A stretch of 64,000 bases of DNA from the NCBI RefSeq assembly GCF_004337985.1, contig NC_043743.1:3332543-3396542 (forward strand), read 5' to 3'. How positions within the stretch are numbered: position 1 is the first letter of the stretch; each line of letters opens with the position of its first letter. Source of the DNA: Pyricularia pennisetigena. Its lineage: Eukaryota; Ascomycota; Sordariomycetes; Magnaporthales; Pyriculariaceae. The notes below the pieces were generated by a model. That model did no database searches, was not told the origin of the DNA, and saw nothing but the letters and a program-made list of their open reading frames with translations. Positions 54,641 through 64,000 of the stretch are shown one piece after another. Position numbers and translations under genes: made by a program.

Positions 54641-55495
54641 TGGCTAATCCTAGGGCTAAACATTTCAAGATTTTTGAGAATGTTTTTAAATATTTGCTAA
54701 AAAATCATATTTTTGGCCTAAAATATAACGTTAATAATATATCCCAATATAACGTTAACAATAACGGACCCAATAAAAATAACGTTACCGAAATATTAAT
54801 AAATAATATAAATAATATAAATAATATAAATAATATAAATAATATAAATAATATAAATAATATAAATAATATAAATAATATAAATAATATAAATAATATC
54901 AACCTGCAGGATAAAAGCCAGAAAAATAACGATAATATATTATTTATTAAGGGATGTACAGACTGTAATTGGGCTAACGACCTAAATCAAAAACTTTACA
55001 ATACTGGATATATATTTAACCTGTCCAACAGTTATAATATAAATAACGATAACAATATAATAAGTTGGACTTCTCAACTTCAGCAAACGGTAGTTTTATC
55101 GGCAATTGAAGCTAAGTATATGGCTTTACGGGACGCCGTTAAAGAAGCTATATATTTAAATAATATGCTAAATTATATAAACAATAATTTAAAGTTGGGT
55201 TTTAACATTAAAACCCCTTTAATTTTAGTGGATAATACGTTTACCATAATGCTCGCGGAAAACCCGGAATTATATAAAAAACATAAACATATCGATACAG
55301 TATAGTATTTTAGCGGCGAAGCTATGAATCATAATTTAGTTAAGTTGAAATATATACCAATTAAATTAAATATAGTTAATTGTTTAACGAAATTAGTACC
55401 CGGACTTTTGCGTGAGGATTTACTATCCTATATAAATGTTAATAACGGTGCAGATGATAACAATAAAAATAAATAAAATAAAACGTATCCACTCG
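54641..55495 (+). pseudogene. Copia-C RNase H
   Basis: 54640-55305 is open for 221 codons: 'LFIKGCTDCNWANDLNQK' ('G.SDADWA.D'), 'SWTSQLQQTVVLSAIEAKYM' (Glu of the active site), 'LRDAVKEAIYLNNML' and 'LILVDNTFTIMLAENP'. A stop at 55305 is followed by 'YFSGEAMNHNLVKLKYI' and 'LNIVNCLTKLVPG'. An Asn/Ile tandem repeat is inserted at its start. Retains most catalytic residues. Confidence 0.85.
54799..54899 (+). repeat. 9-bp tandem repeat AATATAAAT, about 11 units
   Basis: Perfect or near-perfect units in phase with the RNase H frame encode an (Ile-Asn-Asn)n tract. The tract lies between the RT-RNase H connection and the RNase H core, where an added loop might be tolerated. A looser Asn/Val-rich tract of similar type occurs at 53340-53440. 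Confidence 0.9.
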
Positions 55496-55528
55496 CTAAT
55501 TTGTTTATTATTTTATATAATAAATAGA

Positions 55529-55539
55529 TTACGGGGGTA
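55529..55539 (+). other. Polypurine tract of Copia-C
   Basis: ATTACGGGGGTAAG directly precedes the LTR; short, G5-centred. Confidence 0.6.
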
Positions 55540-56198
55540 AGTGAACATGGTTAGCGCCGGGCTAATTATATTAGCTACCCTGCATTATTTTATAACGGCT
55601 AGCACGGACTAATCTTATTAGTCACCCTGCATCGAATAAATAAATCAGTAATAAATAAAACGTATACGCGTTTATACACACAAAGCTTTATATGTCACGT
55701 CTTTGTTCATAGTTTCAACAACAAAACAAATACGTCATATTTAATCTAGCTTAATGGTATAATGCACGTACCATAATCTATATTATTTATACGTTGTTGA
55801 AATGCGTGGGTTCAAATCCCGTTGTGGTCGCAGATTATCTGTGCATACATTAGCACAATAGGCCGTTAGGCTTAATGGGCCGTTAGGCTCAATAGGTCAG
55901 CAGGTCAGTCACATGGATAAGGTCAGATCATGTGACGTGACCCCGCATTCCGGACATCCGGATCGAAAATCTGCACCTATGGATTCGAACACGTAATTCA
56001 AAACTTAGCCTTAGATTCATCACCTTCATAACCTTCATCGATTCAAGGATTTAACGAATCGATTGTGCAACCATATATCATTTCTATAACCAGCTAGCAG
56101 ACGGTTATCTGCCATTTCAACGTTCCATTAACCCTATACGTGATCCACTTTTCCCCGCGTTCAAGATTAAGCTTATTTTATCTCGTAACCTCCTCACA
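55540..56198 (+). repeat. 3' LTR of Copia-C
   Basis: About 659 bp, (A)GTGAACATGGTTAGCGC...AACCTCCTCACA. Matches 45293-45373 plus 49802-50381 and the three solo LTRs. The first two bases differ from the expected TG. The tRNA-like segment is at about 55740-55830. Confidence 0.9.
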
Positions 56199-56625
56199 AA
56201 TTTTGCCCATTTAATTTGTCGTTTGTTTAACATTTTACTAATGGTAAAATAGGTTAGCTTTTTGTAATCCGTATAAATTAATATTTCGTATTTAATTCCG
56301 GATAGTTGGGTTTCCATTTTTCGAATATTCGGACATTAGTTATAAGATTTTTATCCTGGATTCGGTTATTAAATTTTAATTTATATGATCTTTGTAAAAA
56401 AAGGCGCAGAAATGTAGGCCTTTTTTTTGTTTCGTTGGTTAAATTATCCTTCGATTATATAATCGGATATATCAGTTTCGATTTCGAAAAGGTTTATTGG
56501 ATTTGGTATTTTAAAAATTGGTTTTCGTGTGGTTGCGTTTTGTAACTGTTCGAAAACTGATTATATTTATTCCGTTTATTGGAATTTTAAGCTTTTTCTG
56601 ATTATATTGGCTAGCGGGGTGGCGC
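56199..56625 (-). pseudogene. Gypsy-E RNase H, truncated
   Basis: 56317-56117 reads 'METQLSGIKYEILIYTDYKK' and 'LTYFTISKMLNKRQIKWAKF', the 'E..YTDHKNL.YF...K.LNRRQARWAEFL' block of Ty3/gypsy; the last residues of that frame run into the Copia-C LTR. 'FEIETDISDYIIEG' (about 56450-56490; normally 'ETDASDYA.G') is upstream. Confidence 0.83.
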
Positions 56626-57680
56626 TCGCGCCGTACCCTATAATATATCGCTTACAAAAATTCACAAATCCAAAATAACACCCGAACGTCTTTTACGTTT
56701 TATAATTGGGACCATTTTTTCATTGCTAGGGTTTTTAATTTTTCCATCCTAGCTTTTCCAGGGGCGATAATATATCCTAGGAAATTAGTTCGTTTGTTAT
56801 AGAAATGCATTTTCCGGGTTTAACTAAAGAGTTAACGTTTTATAACTTTTGTGAAATTATGTAAAGGTATTTTTCATATTTTTCCAACGTTTTTGAAAAA
56901 ATAAAAATATTGTCCAGGTAAATAACCATAAAAATATTCAAACACTCCTTAAAAACGTGGTTAATTATGGTTTGGAAAGTTGCGGGGGCGTTCGTCAAAC
57001 CGAGAAACATTACCAAATATTTGTAATATTTTCGCTTAATATGGAATGCTATTTTCCATTCCTCACCTTCCTTTATACGGATTAAATTGTATGCTTTTTT
57101 AAAACTTAATATCGTAAACCATTATGTTTGGTAAAACATAATTCGAAATTTTCCAATTAGTGGGAGCGGGTAGCAATGTTTCACTATAATATCGTTTAAT
57201 AGTTTATAATCGACGCATAATCGCAATTTTCCGTTTTTTTGGTATGAAAAGGATTGGGTATTCTGCTAATAATATCGATTGTTTAATGTGATTTCTTTTC
57301 AGATTTTCTGCGAAATATTCGTTCAAAACCTCCATTTGTATTGGATTTAAACCGTATATTTTATGGAATTTTAATTGGGTTCCTTTTTTTAATGGTATCT
57401 CGTAATCGAACGGGCTGTCTTCAGGTAATCCTTTTTTGAGTTTTTGGTTAAATAGTCGTGTATAAATTTGGTATTTTTTGGGATTTTGCCGTTTTCGGTC
57501 TGTTTCTTTATAATTGGTATTATATAATTGGATCGGTTTTAAGCTGTAAATAATCGCTTTTTTTCCGATATTGGCTCCGGTGTTAATCGTCCTTCCTATA
57601 AATACGTTATTTGCTTTATTTAATTCTTCCGTACCCTATATTTCCTTTATAAACCCTATTATGGTAAAAACCGTTTAATA
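56626..57680 (-). pseudogene. Gypsy-E reverse transcriptase
   Basis: Blocks reading leftward: 'KIYGLNPIQMEVLNEYFAEN' (57360-57300), 'GKLRLCVDYKLLNDIIVKH' (about 57240-57180), 'FKKAYNLIRIKEGEEWKIAF' (about 57100-57040), 'FLGLTNAPATFQTIINHVF' (about 57010-56955) and 'VIYLDNIFIFSKTLEKYEK' (56930-56870). The active site is Y-L-D-N, with a GAC/AAT change at the second Asp. Frames shift between blocks. Confidence 0.85.
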
Positions 57681-59230
57681 ATTAGGTGTTTTTCCCATTA
57701 ATTTGGTTTATAATCCAATTTATCCGGCGGTTGCTCTTTTTAAACCAGGGAATTTTCAAAATTATATTTTTGTTCCCTATTTCCGTAATATCCAAAATAA
57801 TTTATTTTTTTTGTTCATAGTTTTCTATCCAAAGGTGTACGGTCTTTGTTTTGATGGTACCGTTCCCGTATTGAATTGCTTTTCTTTTCACGGTTTGCAG
57901 TGGATATAATGTTCTCTTTTATTACCAAAATATTCGTCCTTTCTTCACGACTTTTGGGGAAATATAATTGCTTTATACTCCGTTATTAGAAAACGCTGCT
58001 ATGGGTTTTCCATTAAATCGTACATTTTAGAATATATATTTTTATATAACCCTCGTGCTTTACGTGGCGTTTAAGGTCTTTTATTCCGTTTCTATTATTA
58101 CCGTTTAATACCTTATACCGTTTGGCCATTTTAATTCTTTAGTTTGCTGGTTTCGCGTCGTGGGTTTTTATTTCTTATATCGGCGCGTATAACTCCTTTT
58201 AATCTTAATTTTATCGAGTCGATCCTGTTGATATAGGTGTCTTTCGTGCGTTCGTAAATATTTCGTTATTTGTAACGTTGGGGTTTTACACGACTCTGGT
58301 TATATATGCGGGCTTTGGTTATCCTAATTTTATTTCGTACTATACCTGTATTTTGGCTAGTATTTCTGGCGCATTCGTACCATGGAAATTGTTTTTAATT
58401 GTAAGAAACTATAGGGTAATAGTTATAAAAGATTAAAATTACCGCTGATTCGGTATTAAGTTTTATTTTAATTTCCCAGTTAAATAACTCGGTGGCAGTA
58501 CATATTTCGTAAATACCTATTATCTTACGTCGTCGTAGAAGAAATCGTGGATTTTCTTTTTATTAAAATATAGTCCGCAGTTGTTTCGAAAATAATTTAC
58601 CCACATAATTTTTATATATTTGGGATGTTTAATATCCAAAATTGGGTGATTTCCGAAAATTAGATTAATTGGTCCTATAAAATTTTATACTTATATTCGA
58701 AATAATAACCCGGGCAACTGTATTAACCAATCGTTTCCGTATAAATCGATGGGTTTTTTTTCGTATATATAAGGGTTGTTCTCCTTTGCTGCATTATATA
58801 GGTTTAAAGGTATAACCTTTTTTCCGCTAAATTCGTTTTTCAATTCGCTTTTGGATTCGTTTATTACGGCTTATTAAATTATTCGGATGCGGTGGGTTTA
58901 TCCCAATAGTTTTGGTTTTAGTTTTTCTAAGGTATGTAACTCCGTAGGCTCGGGTAATCTGGCGTTTTATTTGCGTAATTATACTGGTAATTTAATTTGA
59001 ATAAATACCCGGTTCCCAATTGCTAAAGTCCGGATATTTTTAAATTTTTGCGGGTATTATCCTGCGTCCATTTTGACGTTATTATAGTTTATGTTATTGT
59101 CGTCGTAACATATAATCCAATTTACTAAATTATATTAATCCGGTTATATTAATTAATGGGTGGAGGCGTTTAATTTTCGTAATTCTTTGGAATCGGGGGT
59201 GTTGTTCTGGTACCCAATTATAACAACGGA
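57681..59230 (-). pseudogene. Gypsy-E protease and gag-pol linker, heavily degraded
   Basis: Position between the zinc knuckle (59270) and RT implies the retropepsin domain. I cannot read a D-S/T-G motif with confidence. A 68-codon plus-strand frame at 57703-57909 is a chance opening. Confidence 0.45.
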
Positions 59231-60335
59231 ATACATGTTTAAAATATTTTTGGGCCAAGATTTGGCGATATATCCCGGTTTGTTATATTTAAAACATTTA
59301 CCATTTTTGGGATTTTTGCGAAATCTTTCATACTAGATCGCGTTAAAGTCTATAAATTCGTTATATATTCCGTAGGAAATATTATATTGGCGAAACGGTT
59401 TAAGGTATTAATATTTGCGTTTTATATTGGTTTATCGTAGAGTTGGGACCCATGCGCTGCGGTTTTCGCGTCGTTTCAATTTTCGTTTATAAAATCGGTT
59501 ATTAATTTTAATCGTTAACTTTACGTATTCGGTTAAAATATCGGGTCTTTTTTTAACAAATTCGTTTCCCACCTTCTTTTTAAATCCCGCAAAAAAACGT
59601 ATTATTAAAACTTCGGGGGCCTATAATAGTTTGGCGGTAATTTATCGAAATTCACTGGTATATTTAAATATTAATTTAATTTGGGCAAAACGTACCAATT
59701 TACGCTTTACCGTGCGGTTTTCGTTTGGGTTACCGAATGCTCCCCAAAACATTTTTCGAAATTTTTATAATCGTCGAAAATGCGGTTGATTACAATTTTA
59801 CGGTTTTCTTCCTTATAGTGGTCCAAATAATTTCGTAAAATTGGTTCGAACCAGGCGAGCGCATCGCCCTTTAAAAACGAAATTGCGTAAATAATTTCAC
59901 TTGCGTTATTATCGAAATTATTCTCGTTAAAATAAAAGTAGGCCCGGATTTTTGTAAAAAATCTTTATAGGGTACCTGGGGTATTGTTGTCAAATAATGG
60001 TAAAAGGTATTTAATAAAATTTCTATTGATTCCCTTAATTTGTTCGGTTATTTGTTCCTCATATTGTCGATTTTCCGTTTGGAGCGTCGCCACCTTTTGG
60101 CGTAAAGCGTTAGCGCTGGCCGGAGCGTTAATAGTAAAAGGGCTTTAAGGGGTGGTTTTATTGGAAAATATCGTTTCGGCGACATTATTCGGTATATTTT
60201 AAGGTAAAATATTAAATAGGAATAATTAAAATATTACCATTAAGTTATCAGGAAACCTGTTTTTGGGGTAAAGTATAGTGGGTTAAAGCAATTAAGCGTT
60301 TTAATTGGGTAATTCGGGCTTTTAATAATTGTGGT
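59231..60335 (-). pseudogene. gag: Gypsy-E gag
   Basis: Starts near 60340 ('MILPQLLKARITQLKRLIAL'). The zinc knuckle is at about 59305-59260: 'NGKCFKYNKPGYIAKSWPK', where the canonical C-x2-C-x4-H-x4-C has kept only the first Cys (Y, Y and W at the other positions; all explained by G-to-A or C-to-T except C-to-W). Capsid blocks around 59650-59900 ('WFEPILRNY..' equivalents) match Ty3/gypsy Gag. Confidence 0.7.
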
Positions 60336-60385
60336 AAAATCATAATCGTTTTGTATAGATATTATATTAATTAAAATATAAAACT

Positions 60386-60403
60386 GATTGCTGCTTAGCA
60401 ATC
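60386..60403 (-). other. Hairpin just inside the gypsy-E LTR
   Basis: GATTGCT/AGCAATC perfect arms with a 4-nt loop, 14 bp inside the LTR and next to the primer-binding region (complement AAATTCGATTTTAGG). Self-priming by folding of the 5' end is known for Tf1-type elements; a link here is inference. Confidence 0.6.
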
Positions 60404-60417
60404 CTAAAATCGAATTT

Positions 60418-60650
60418 TGTTATATGGTAATAAATATGTCCTTATATAATTAGGTTATTATTCCGTGTAAGTAATGATAATTACTTTGGGGTGATTACGG
60501 CGAGGGGTGATTATTTTTTTGGTAGTAACCGTGATCGCCTTTTCCAGGTAATCGGGTTAAGGTTTTTTATGTTATTATTACGTAATCTGGTGTGTTTCAA
60601 TTTTTGCTCGTGTTTCGAAATTCCCGCTAATTCCCGCCTGGGTTCCGACA
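60418..60650 (-). repeat. 5' LTR of gypsy-E
   Basis: 233 bp; minus strand TGTCGGAACCC...CCATATAACA. Only copy in the window, so both ends are set by the TG...CA rule and the gag position. Confidence 0.65.
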
Positions 60651-60695
60651 CTCCTTTTTTTGCCCAATAGTGTCGGTCGCAATCCTGGTCGTAAT
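60651..60695. other. Unassigned 45 bp between gypsy-E and Copia-A6
   Basis: CTCCTTTTTTTGCCCAATAG then a second GTGTCGG-like stretch. It matches nothing else in the window. Probably a scar of the deletion that removed the 3' half of A6. Confidence 0.4.
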
Positions 60696-61620
60696 ATAAC
60701 GCTGTAGAATTTGATAATTGGGCTAAAAGTTTCACCGTTTCGGTGCGGGGAACCAATTTATTAAATTTTTAGCGTTTTTACAGCGGTATGATAACCTAAC
60801 ATACAGTACCAATAACCCAAAAATGTCCTAAATTGGGCCTATGCGGTAATCCAAGTTGGAATTCGGAATAAAATGCCTTGTAAGGTGTTAAAGCCCTATT
60901 AATTACCGTTATACGGTTAACTAAATAAACCACGGCAGGTAGTAAACAACATTTTTAATATAATGGCTAACCCGCCGCTATAATGGCAAACCGAAGCCTA
61001 TCCAAAATAACCCTAACGGACCGTTCCGTTAATTCGTTTTGGCTGTGGTTATAGGGACTCGACATACCAAAATTAACCCTTTTATTGATAGACCAATTTT
61101 AAAAATTTGTATGAACCTCCTGCCCCCCATCGAAATGAAACTTTAGGGGGTAACGCCCGTACGTAGCTTTTAAAACCTTAAAACAACCTTTAATAACCAC
61201 TAAAACCGTAGGTCCGGCTTTATTTCGTAATGGGATCGACCACCGAAAACGTGATTTTCGGTCCACTAATGATAAAAATACGGGCTTTCTATTATAAAAA
61301 TTAGGTTTAAAAATCTCTGTATCACCCTTTATAAAATCGAAAATATTTGGAAATATAGGGAATGCGACCTAATTTATACGCCCAACAAAAATAATTTTAA
61401 CGCAAGCAATACAAATAATTGCCCAATTTTGTTGAAATTAGGTAAACCTTTGATAATTTTAACGGCTTTTTTAGTAATAATAACCCTATATACCCTAAAC
61501 GTCTGTATTATAGCAGGGTTTTTTAAACCTGGATTTCGTTACAATTACCTGTAATTCCGTCTCCTTCAGGGGTTGACTAGCCGTCCGTAGTTCGTTTTAA
61601 CCTTGAAAAAGGTAATTTAC
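60696..61620 (-). pseudogene. Copia-A6 integrase
   Basis: 'VPRTETVKLLAQLSNSTA' at about 60756-60700, then core blocks around 61100-61290 ('NGGQEV', 'DRKSRFRW' equivalents) and the zinc domain to 61520 ('QTFRVYRVIITKK'). Stops and indels break it throughout. Confidence 0.73.
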
Positions 61621-62665
61621 AAGGGCCTGCTCTAAATTTGATAATAAAGGAGGTTTTAAGAACGGATTTGTTATATAGGAAACCCCTTTTTTCGGAAATA
61701 ATCCCTTTTATATTAGGTTGCATAAAAGGGTTACCTAACGGCGTGGCGGGTTTACTGGGTCCAATTTTACGTGGATTTTCAGGGCTTTTACCGCTAAGCT
61801 TTTGCGTTATTATAGGTGAGCTTACTGTTATTTCCGTATTTTGTTCGGGATTTAGTTTTTCCGTTACCGTATTTTTTTCCGGTTCCGAATCGGTGTAAAT
61901 TTTATAGTCCCTTTCAGGGTTTATATTACTTAATTTATTTCCAATGGGGTTGCGTAACCTTTTGTAACCCTTTGTAAGACCATACTAAAAGGGGTGCTAT
62001 ATTTACCTATTATACAGGCGTAATTAGAGATAACGTTATTTCGAATAAGGATATCGCACCCTTTAACCTCTACACAAAACGAATGTTTAACGGTATTTAG
62101 GCGTCCCCACGTTTTGCGATACTTATCGTACAAGGTATTTTTTCATAATACGCTCCTTATATTATAATGCATAAGGCCATTAACGATATTTGTTCCAAAC
62201 GAGGGGATATACAAAACGTTATTTAACGTAACCTTTTTAAATTCGTCAGTTTTTTGGCCGTAACGGATCTATATTTTCACGATTCCGGTGCCTATAAACT
62301 TAACAGGCCCACCTCCTATACCGATTTCGACTGTAAAACCGGGGGTTTAATCGGTAAAAAATTGCTTATTTGCAAAAGTATGGTGCGTATTACCTGTATT
62401 ATACAGGATAAGGTAACCTAGTTTCCAAAGGTTGAGGGTCCCTTTTACGCCGCGTCCAAACTTCGTTATAACTTTAAAATTAGTTGCTAAAACTTGTAAT
62501 TTTAACGTTTTACCGGTATTATCGGGTTCCGAATCCGATTCCGAACGTAATCTTATAATTCCGTTGATAGCGGAATTAACCTCCTGTTCCAAAGCGTTAT
62601 ACGTTGCGTATTCGTTAACCTCACCTGGAATTAAACCCGTAAATAATCCCAAATCCATGGAAATT
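61621..62665 (-). pseudogene. Copia-A6 protease region
   Basis: 62658-62347 is open: 'MDLGLFTGLIPGEVNEYATY' and 'LGYLILYNTGNTHHTFANK' (active site N-T-G, an Asp-to-Asn change). 62133-61930 reads 'CVEVKGCDILIRNNVISNYA'. Confidence 0.78.
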
Positions 62666-62669
62666 AGGG

Positions 62670-63747
62670 ACTTTCCAGCGGTTGATTCGCTGGAGGAGGA
62701 TTTAGTATCTTTTGCAAAAGCGGAATCCGAATTTGAATTTTTATTACTTTTTTTCGTGATTTGAAGGTGTTTTCCTACCCATTATTTTCCTTTTTAGCGC
62801 CTTTTTAGCGCTTTTTTTATTCGATTTTCTGCCTTCAAACCTATAATTAGCAGCCTTAACCGTTGTAAAGCCTGTAATCGAATTTTCGGATATAAGGTCC
62901 GCCATAGGGTATTGCAAATTTAATTTCTCCGAATTTTGGCCTATAGCTTGCAAGGCCGGTTAAGTAATCCGTTAGTGTTTGGTCCAAATAAGGAATATCC
63001 TTTCCAGGGCCCGTAGGAATTATTTTCGTACATTTACGGGGTTAATACATACGTTAATATTCATTAATTTAACTATCAGTAAGTTAAAACGGTTGTTAAA
63101 CTCAGGTATCAATCCTGAAAATTTTGAAGAATTTAAAACGTGGAATTCCCGATAAAGCGAATCTCGGTTAATTTCGGGTGCAACGGAATAATTATTTTCC
63201 AAGGTTTTATTCGCCGTTACGGCGTTGGAATACCATATAATAAATATTGAAACTTTCTTAATTTAACTGTTTTTTATAATTTATAATAGGATTAGTTACT
63301 CGTATTCCTGTGAAATATAACTAATGTTAGAGTTGGAATTGAACTTATCTGCTTTTATAACCCTAAACTATATTATTATCGCCTATTTCCATAAATCGTA
63401 TTCGCTGACCCCTACTAGTTTACAATTTTCGGGGAAGGAAAATACCCGTTTCGATAATTTTTTACCTATCTCGTCACCTAAAATTTAATTACTAAATGGA
63501 TTAAAGGGTGCGGTAACGGGTTTAATTTCCGAATTACTATTTAAATTAGCGGAATTACCGTTTTTTAGTTTTAATAGGGCAGTTAATTGTTAGATCTTCT
63601 TTTAAAATTAATCCATCTACGTAATAAACGCTTTTAATTGCAGGTTTTGGGCCTGTATTTTAGCGCTCAAAACTTCGATTAGGCCGGGGTTAAGCCCTTT
63701 ATTTGTTGAGATTGGCCTGGAAGCCCCGACATAGGGCTGTTTTCCAT
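62670..63747 (-). pseudogene. gag: Copia-A6 gag
   Basis: ATG at 63747. 63202-63020 reads 'NYSVAPEINRDSLYREFHVL'; 62953-62744 reads 'QAIGQNSEKLNLQYPMADLI' and the basic tail 'SAKKALKRKIMGRKTPSNHE'. Broken by stops in between. Confidence 0.78.
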
Positions 63748-64000
63748 TGTAGGGTAGCTTAAATTATAATTGCAATTCGCTCATTTATAGCTATAATTAA
63801 TGAACCTAATCGCCTAAAGGTAAATAAATACCGTATTAAATCTCGGCTTGGCTATACCGTTTGCATTCTAACCAGTATAGGCCTATAATTGCCAATTATA
63901 GGGCACATTGCTATTTTCAATGGTCGAAATCCATTAAAATACAGAGTTAGAATCCCTAAAAACCGCAATTAATGGGTGCCCTGGTATTTGTACCAATCCA
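63748..64000 (-). other. Copia-A6 leader, partial
   Basis: Noncoding; collinear with A1 1500-1745 in reverse, up to the window edge. Confidence 0.7.

Larger units (their letters stand above)
45293..56198 (+). mobile_element. Copia-C, complete Ty1/copia element, 5' LTR split by pogo D2
   Basis: 5' LTR 45293-45373 plus 49804-50381, primer-binding site at 50382, internal region to 55538, 3' LTR about 55540-56198. Order gag, protease, integrase, RT, RNase H. The flanks differ (GAAAC left, AATTT right; A4 on the left, gypsy-E on the right), so there is no target duplication: the copy is probably a recombinant. Frames are broken but less severely than in Copia-A; AAT/AAC/ATA-rich inserts give it an Asn-rich look. 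Confidence 0.88.
56199..60650 (-). mobile_element. Gypsy-E (Ty3/gypsy), 3' half missing
   Basis: Minus strand: LTR 60418-60650, gag, protease, RT, RNase H, then an abrupt end at the Copia-C LTR (56199). Integrase and 3' LTR are absent. It is a different family from chromovirus F by LTR length (233 vs 189 bp) and sequence. Confidence 0.85.
60696..64000 (-). mobile_element. Copia-A copy A6, internal fragment running off the window
   Basis: Minus strand: integrase C-terminal half, protease, gag (ATG at 63747), leader. The RT side is missing at 60696. The 5' LTR would lie to the right of the window. Confidence 0.87.

Noticed and set aside
54705..54902. Minus-strand frame of repeated Ile-Leu-Phe, like a membrane protein
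   Set aside because: It is the shadow of the 9-bp AATATAAAT repeat in Copia-C RNase H.

Overview
The window is a stretch of filamentous-fungal (most likely ascomycete) repeat DNA with no intact host gene. It is very AT-rich. Coding frames are full of TAA/TAG codons where Trp, Gln or Arg is expected. Copies of the same element differ mainly by G-to-A and C-to-T changes, TpA is abundant and CpG survives. This is the pattern left by repeat-induced point mutation (RIP) acting on CpA. The setting resembles the AT-rich, transposon-filled blocks of RIP-active ascomycetes; I cannot name a species.

Almost everything belongs to six families. (1) Copia-A: Ty1/copia, LTRs of about 525-560 bp. A1 (388-8054, +) is complete. 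A2 (10975-34174, -), A7 (16845-24288, -), A3 (34175-42915, -), A4 (42916-45292, -) and A6 (60696-64000, -) are broken, and A5 (36806-37356, +) is a solo LTR. (2) Copia-C: one copy (45293-56198, +) plus three solo LTRs (30673-33196, 35901-36548, 48484-49141); LTR about 640-660 bp with tRNA-like A and B boxes. (3) Chromovirus F: Ty3/gypsy with a chromodomain (12303-27204, +) and 187-189 bp LTRs. It carries an unusual 2.4 kb block after the chromodomain with an apparently coding antisense frame. (4) Gypsy-E (56199-60650, -), which lacks its integrase end. (5) Pogo/Fot1-type DNA transposons D1 (126-387 plus 8060-9038) and D2 (45374-49801). (6) A non-autonomous terminal-inverted-repeat element ('MITE') with 9-bp target duplications (1-125, 9224-10602, 30991-32864, 45602-47476).

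The layout is nested. A1 sits inside D1, which itself sits at a TA inside an older MITE fragment. A2 is split by F (TSD CTTTT), and F is split by A7. A2 is split again by a Copia-C solo LTR (TSD TAACG), which is itself split by a MITE (TSD GCCCAACGG). A3 holds a Copia-C solo LTR and a Copia-A solo LTR. The 5' LTR of the complete Copia-C copy is split by D2 (TSD TA), and D2 is split by a MITE (TSD TCTATAACC) and by a Copia-C solo LTR (TSD TTTCC). Copia-A therefore moved both before and after F, and Copia-C both before and after pogo D2.

The only stretch not assignable to these families that reads as open coding sequence is 10603-10974, a 5'- and 3'-truncated frame of unknown function. The best candidates for something not routinely described are the antisense frame and tandem repeats of F, the hairpin-rich MITE with a copy-variable stem-loop, the tRNA-like boxes inside the Copia-C LTR, the run of GGGGG tracts before the Copia-A 3' LTR, and the Asn-repeat insert in Copia-C.
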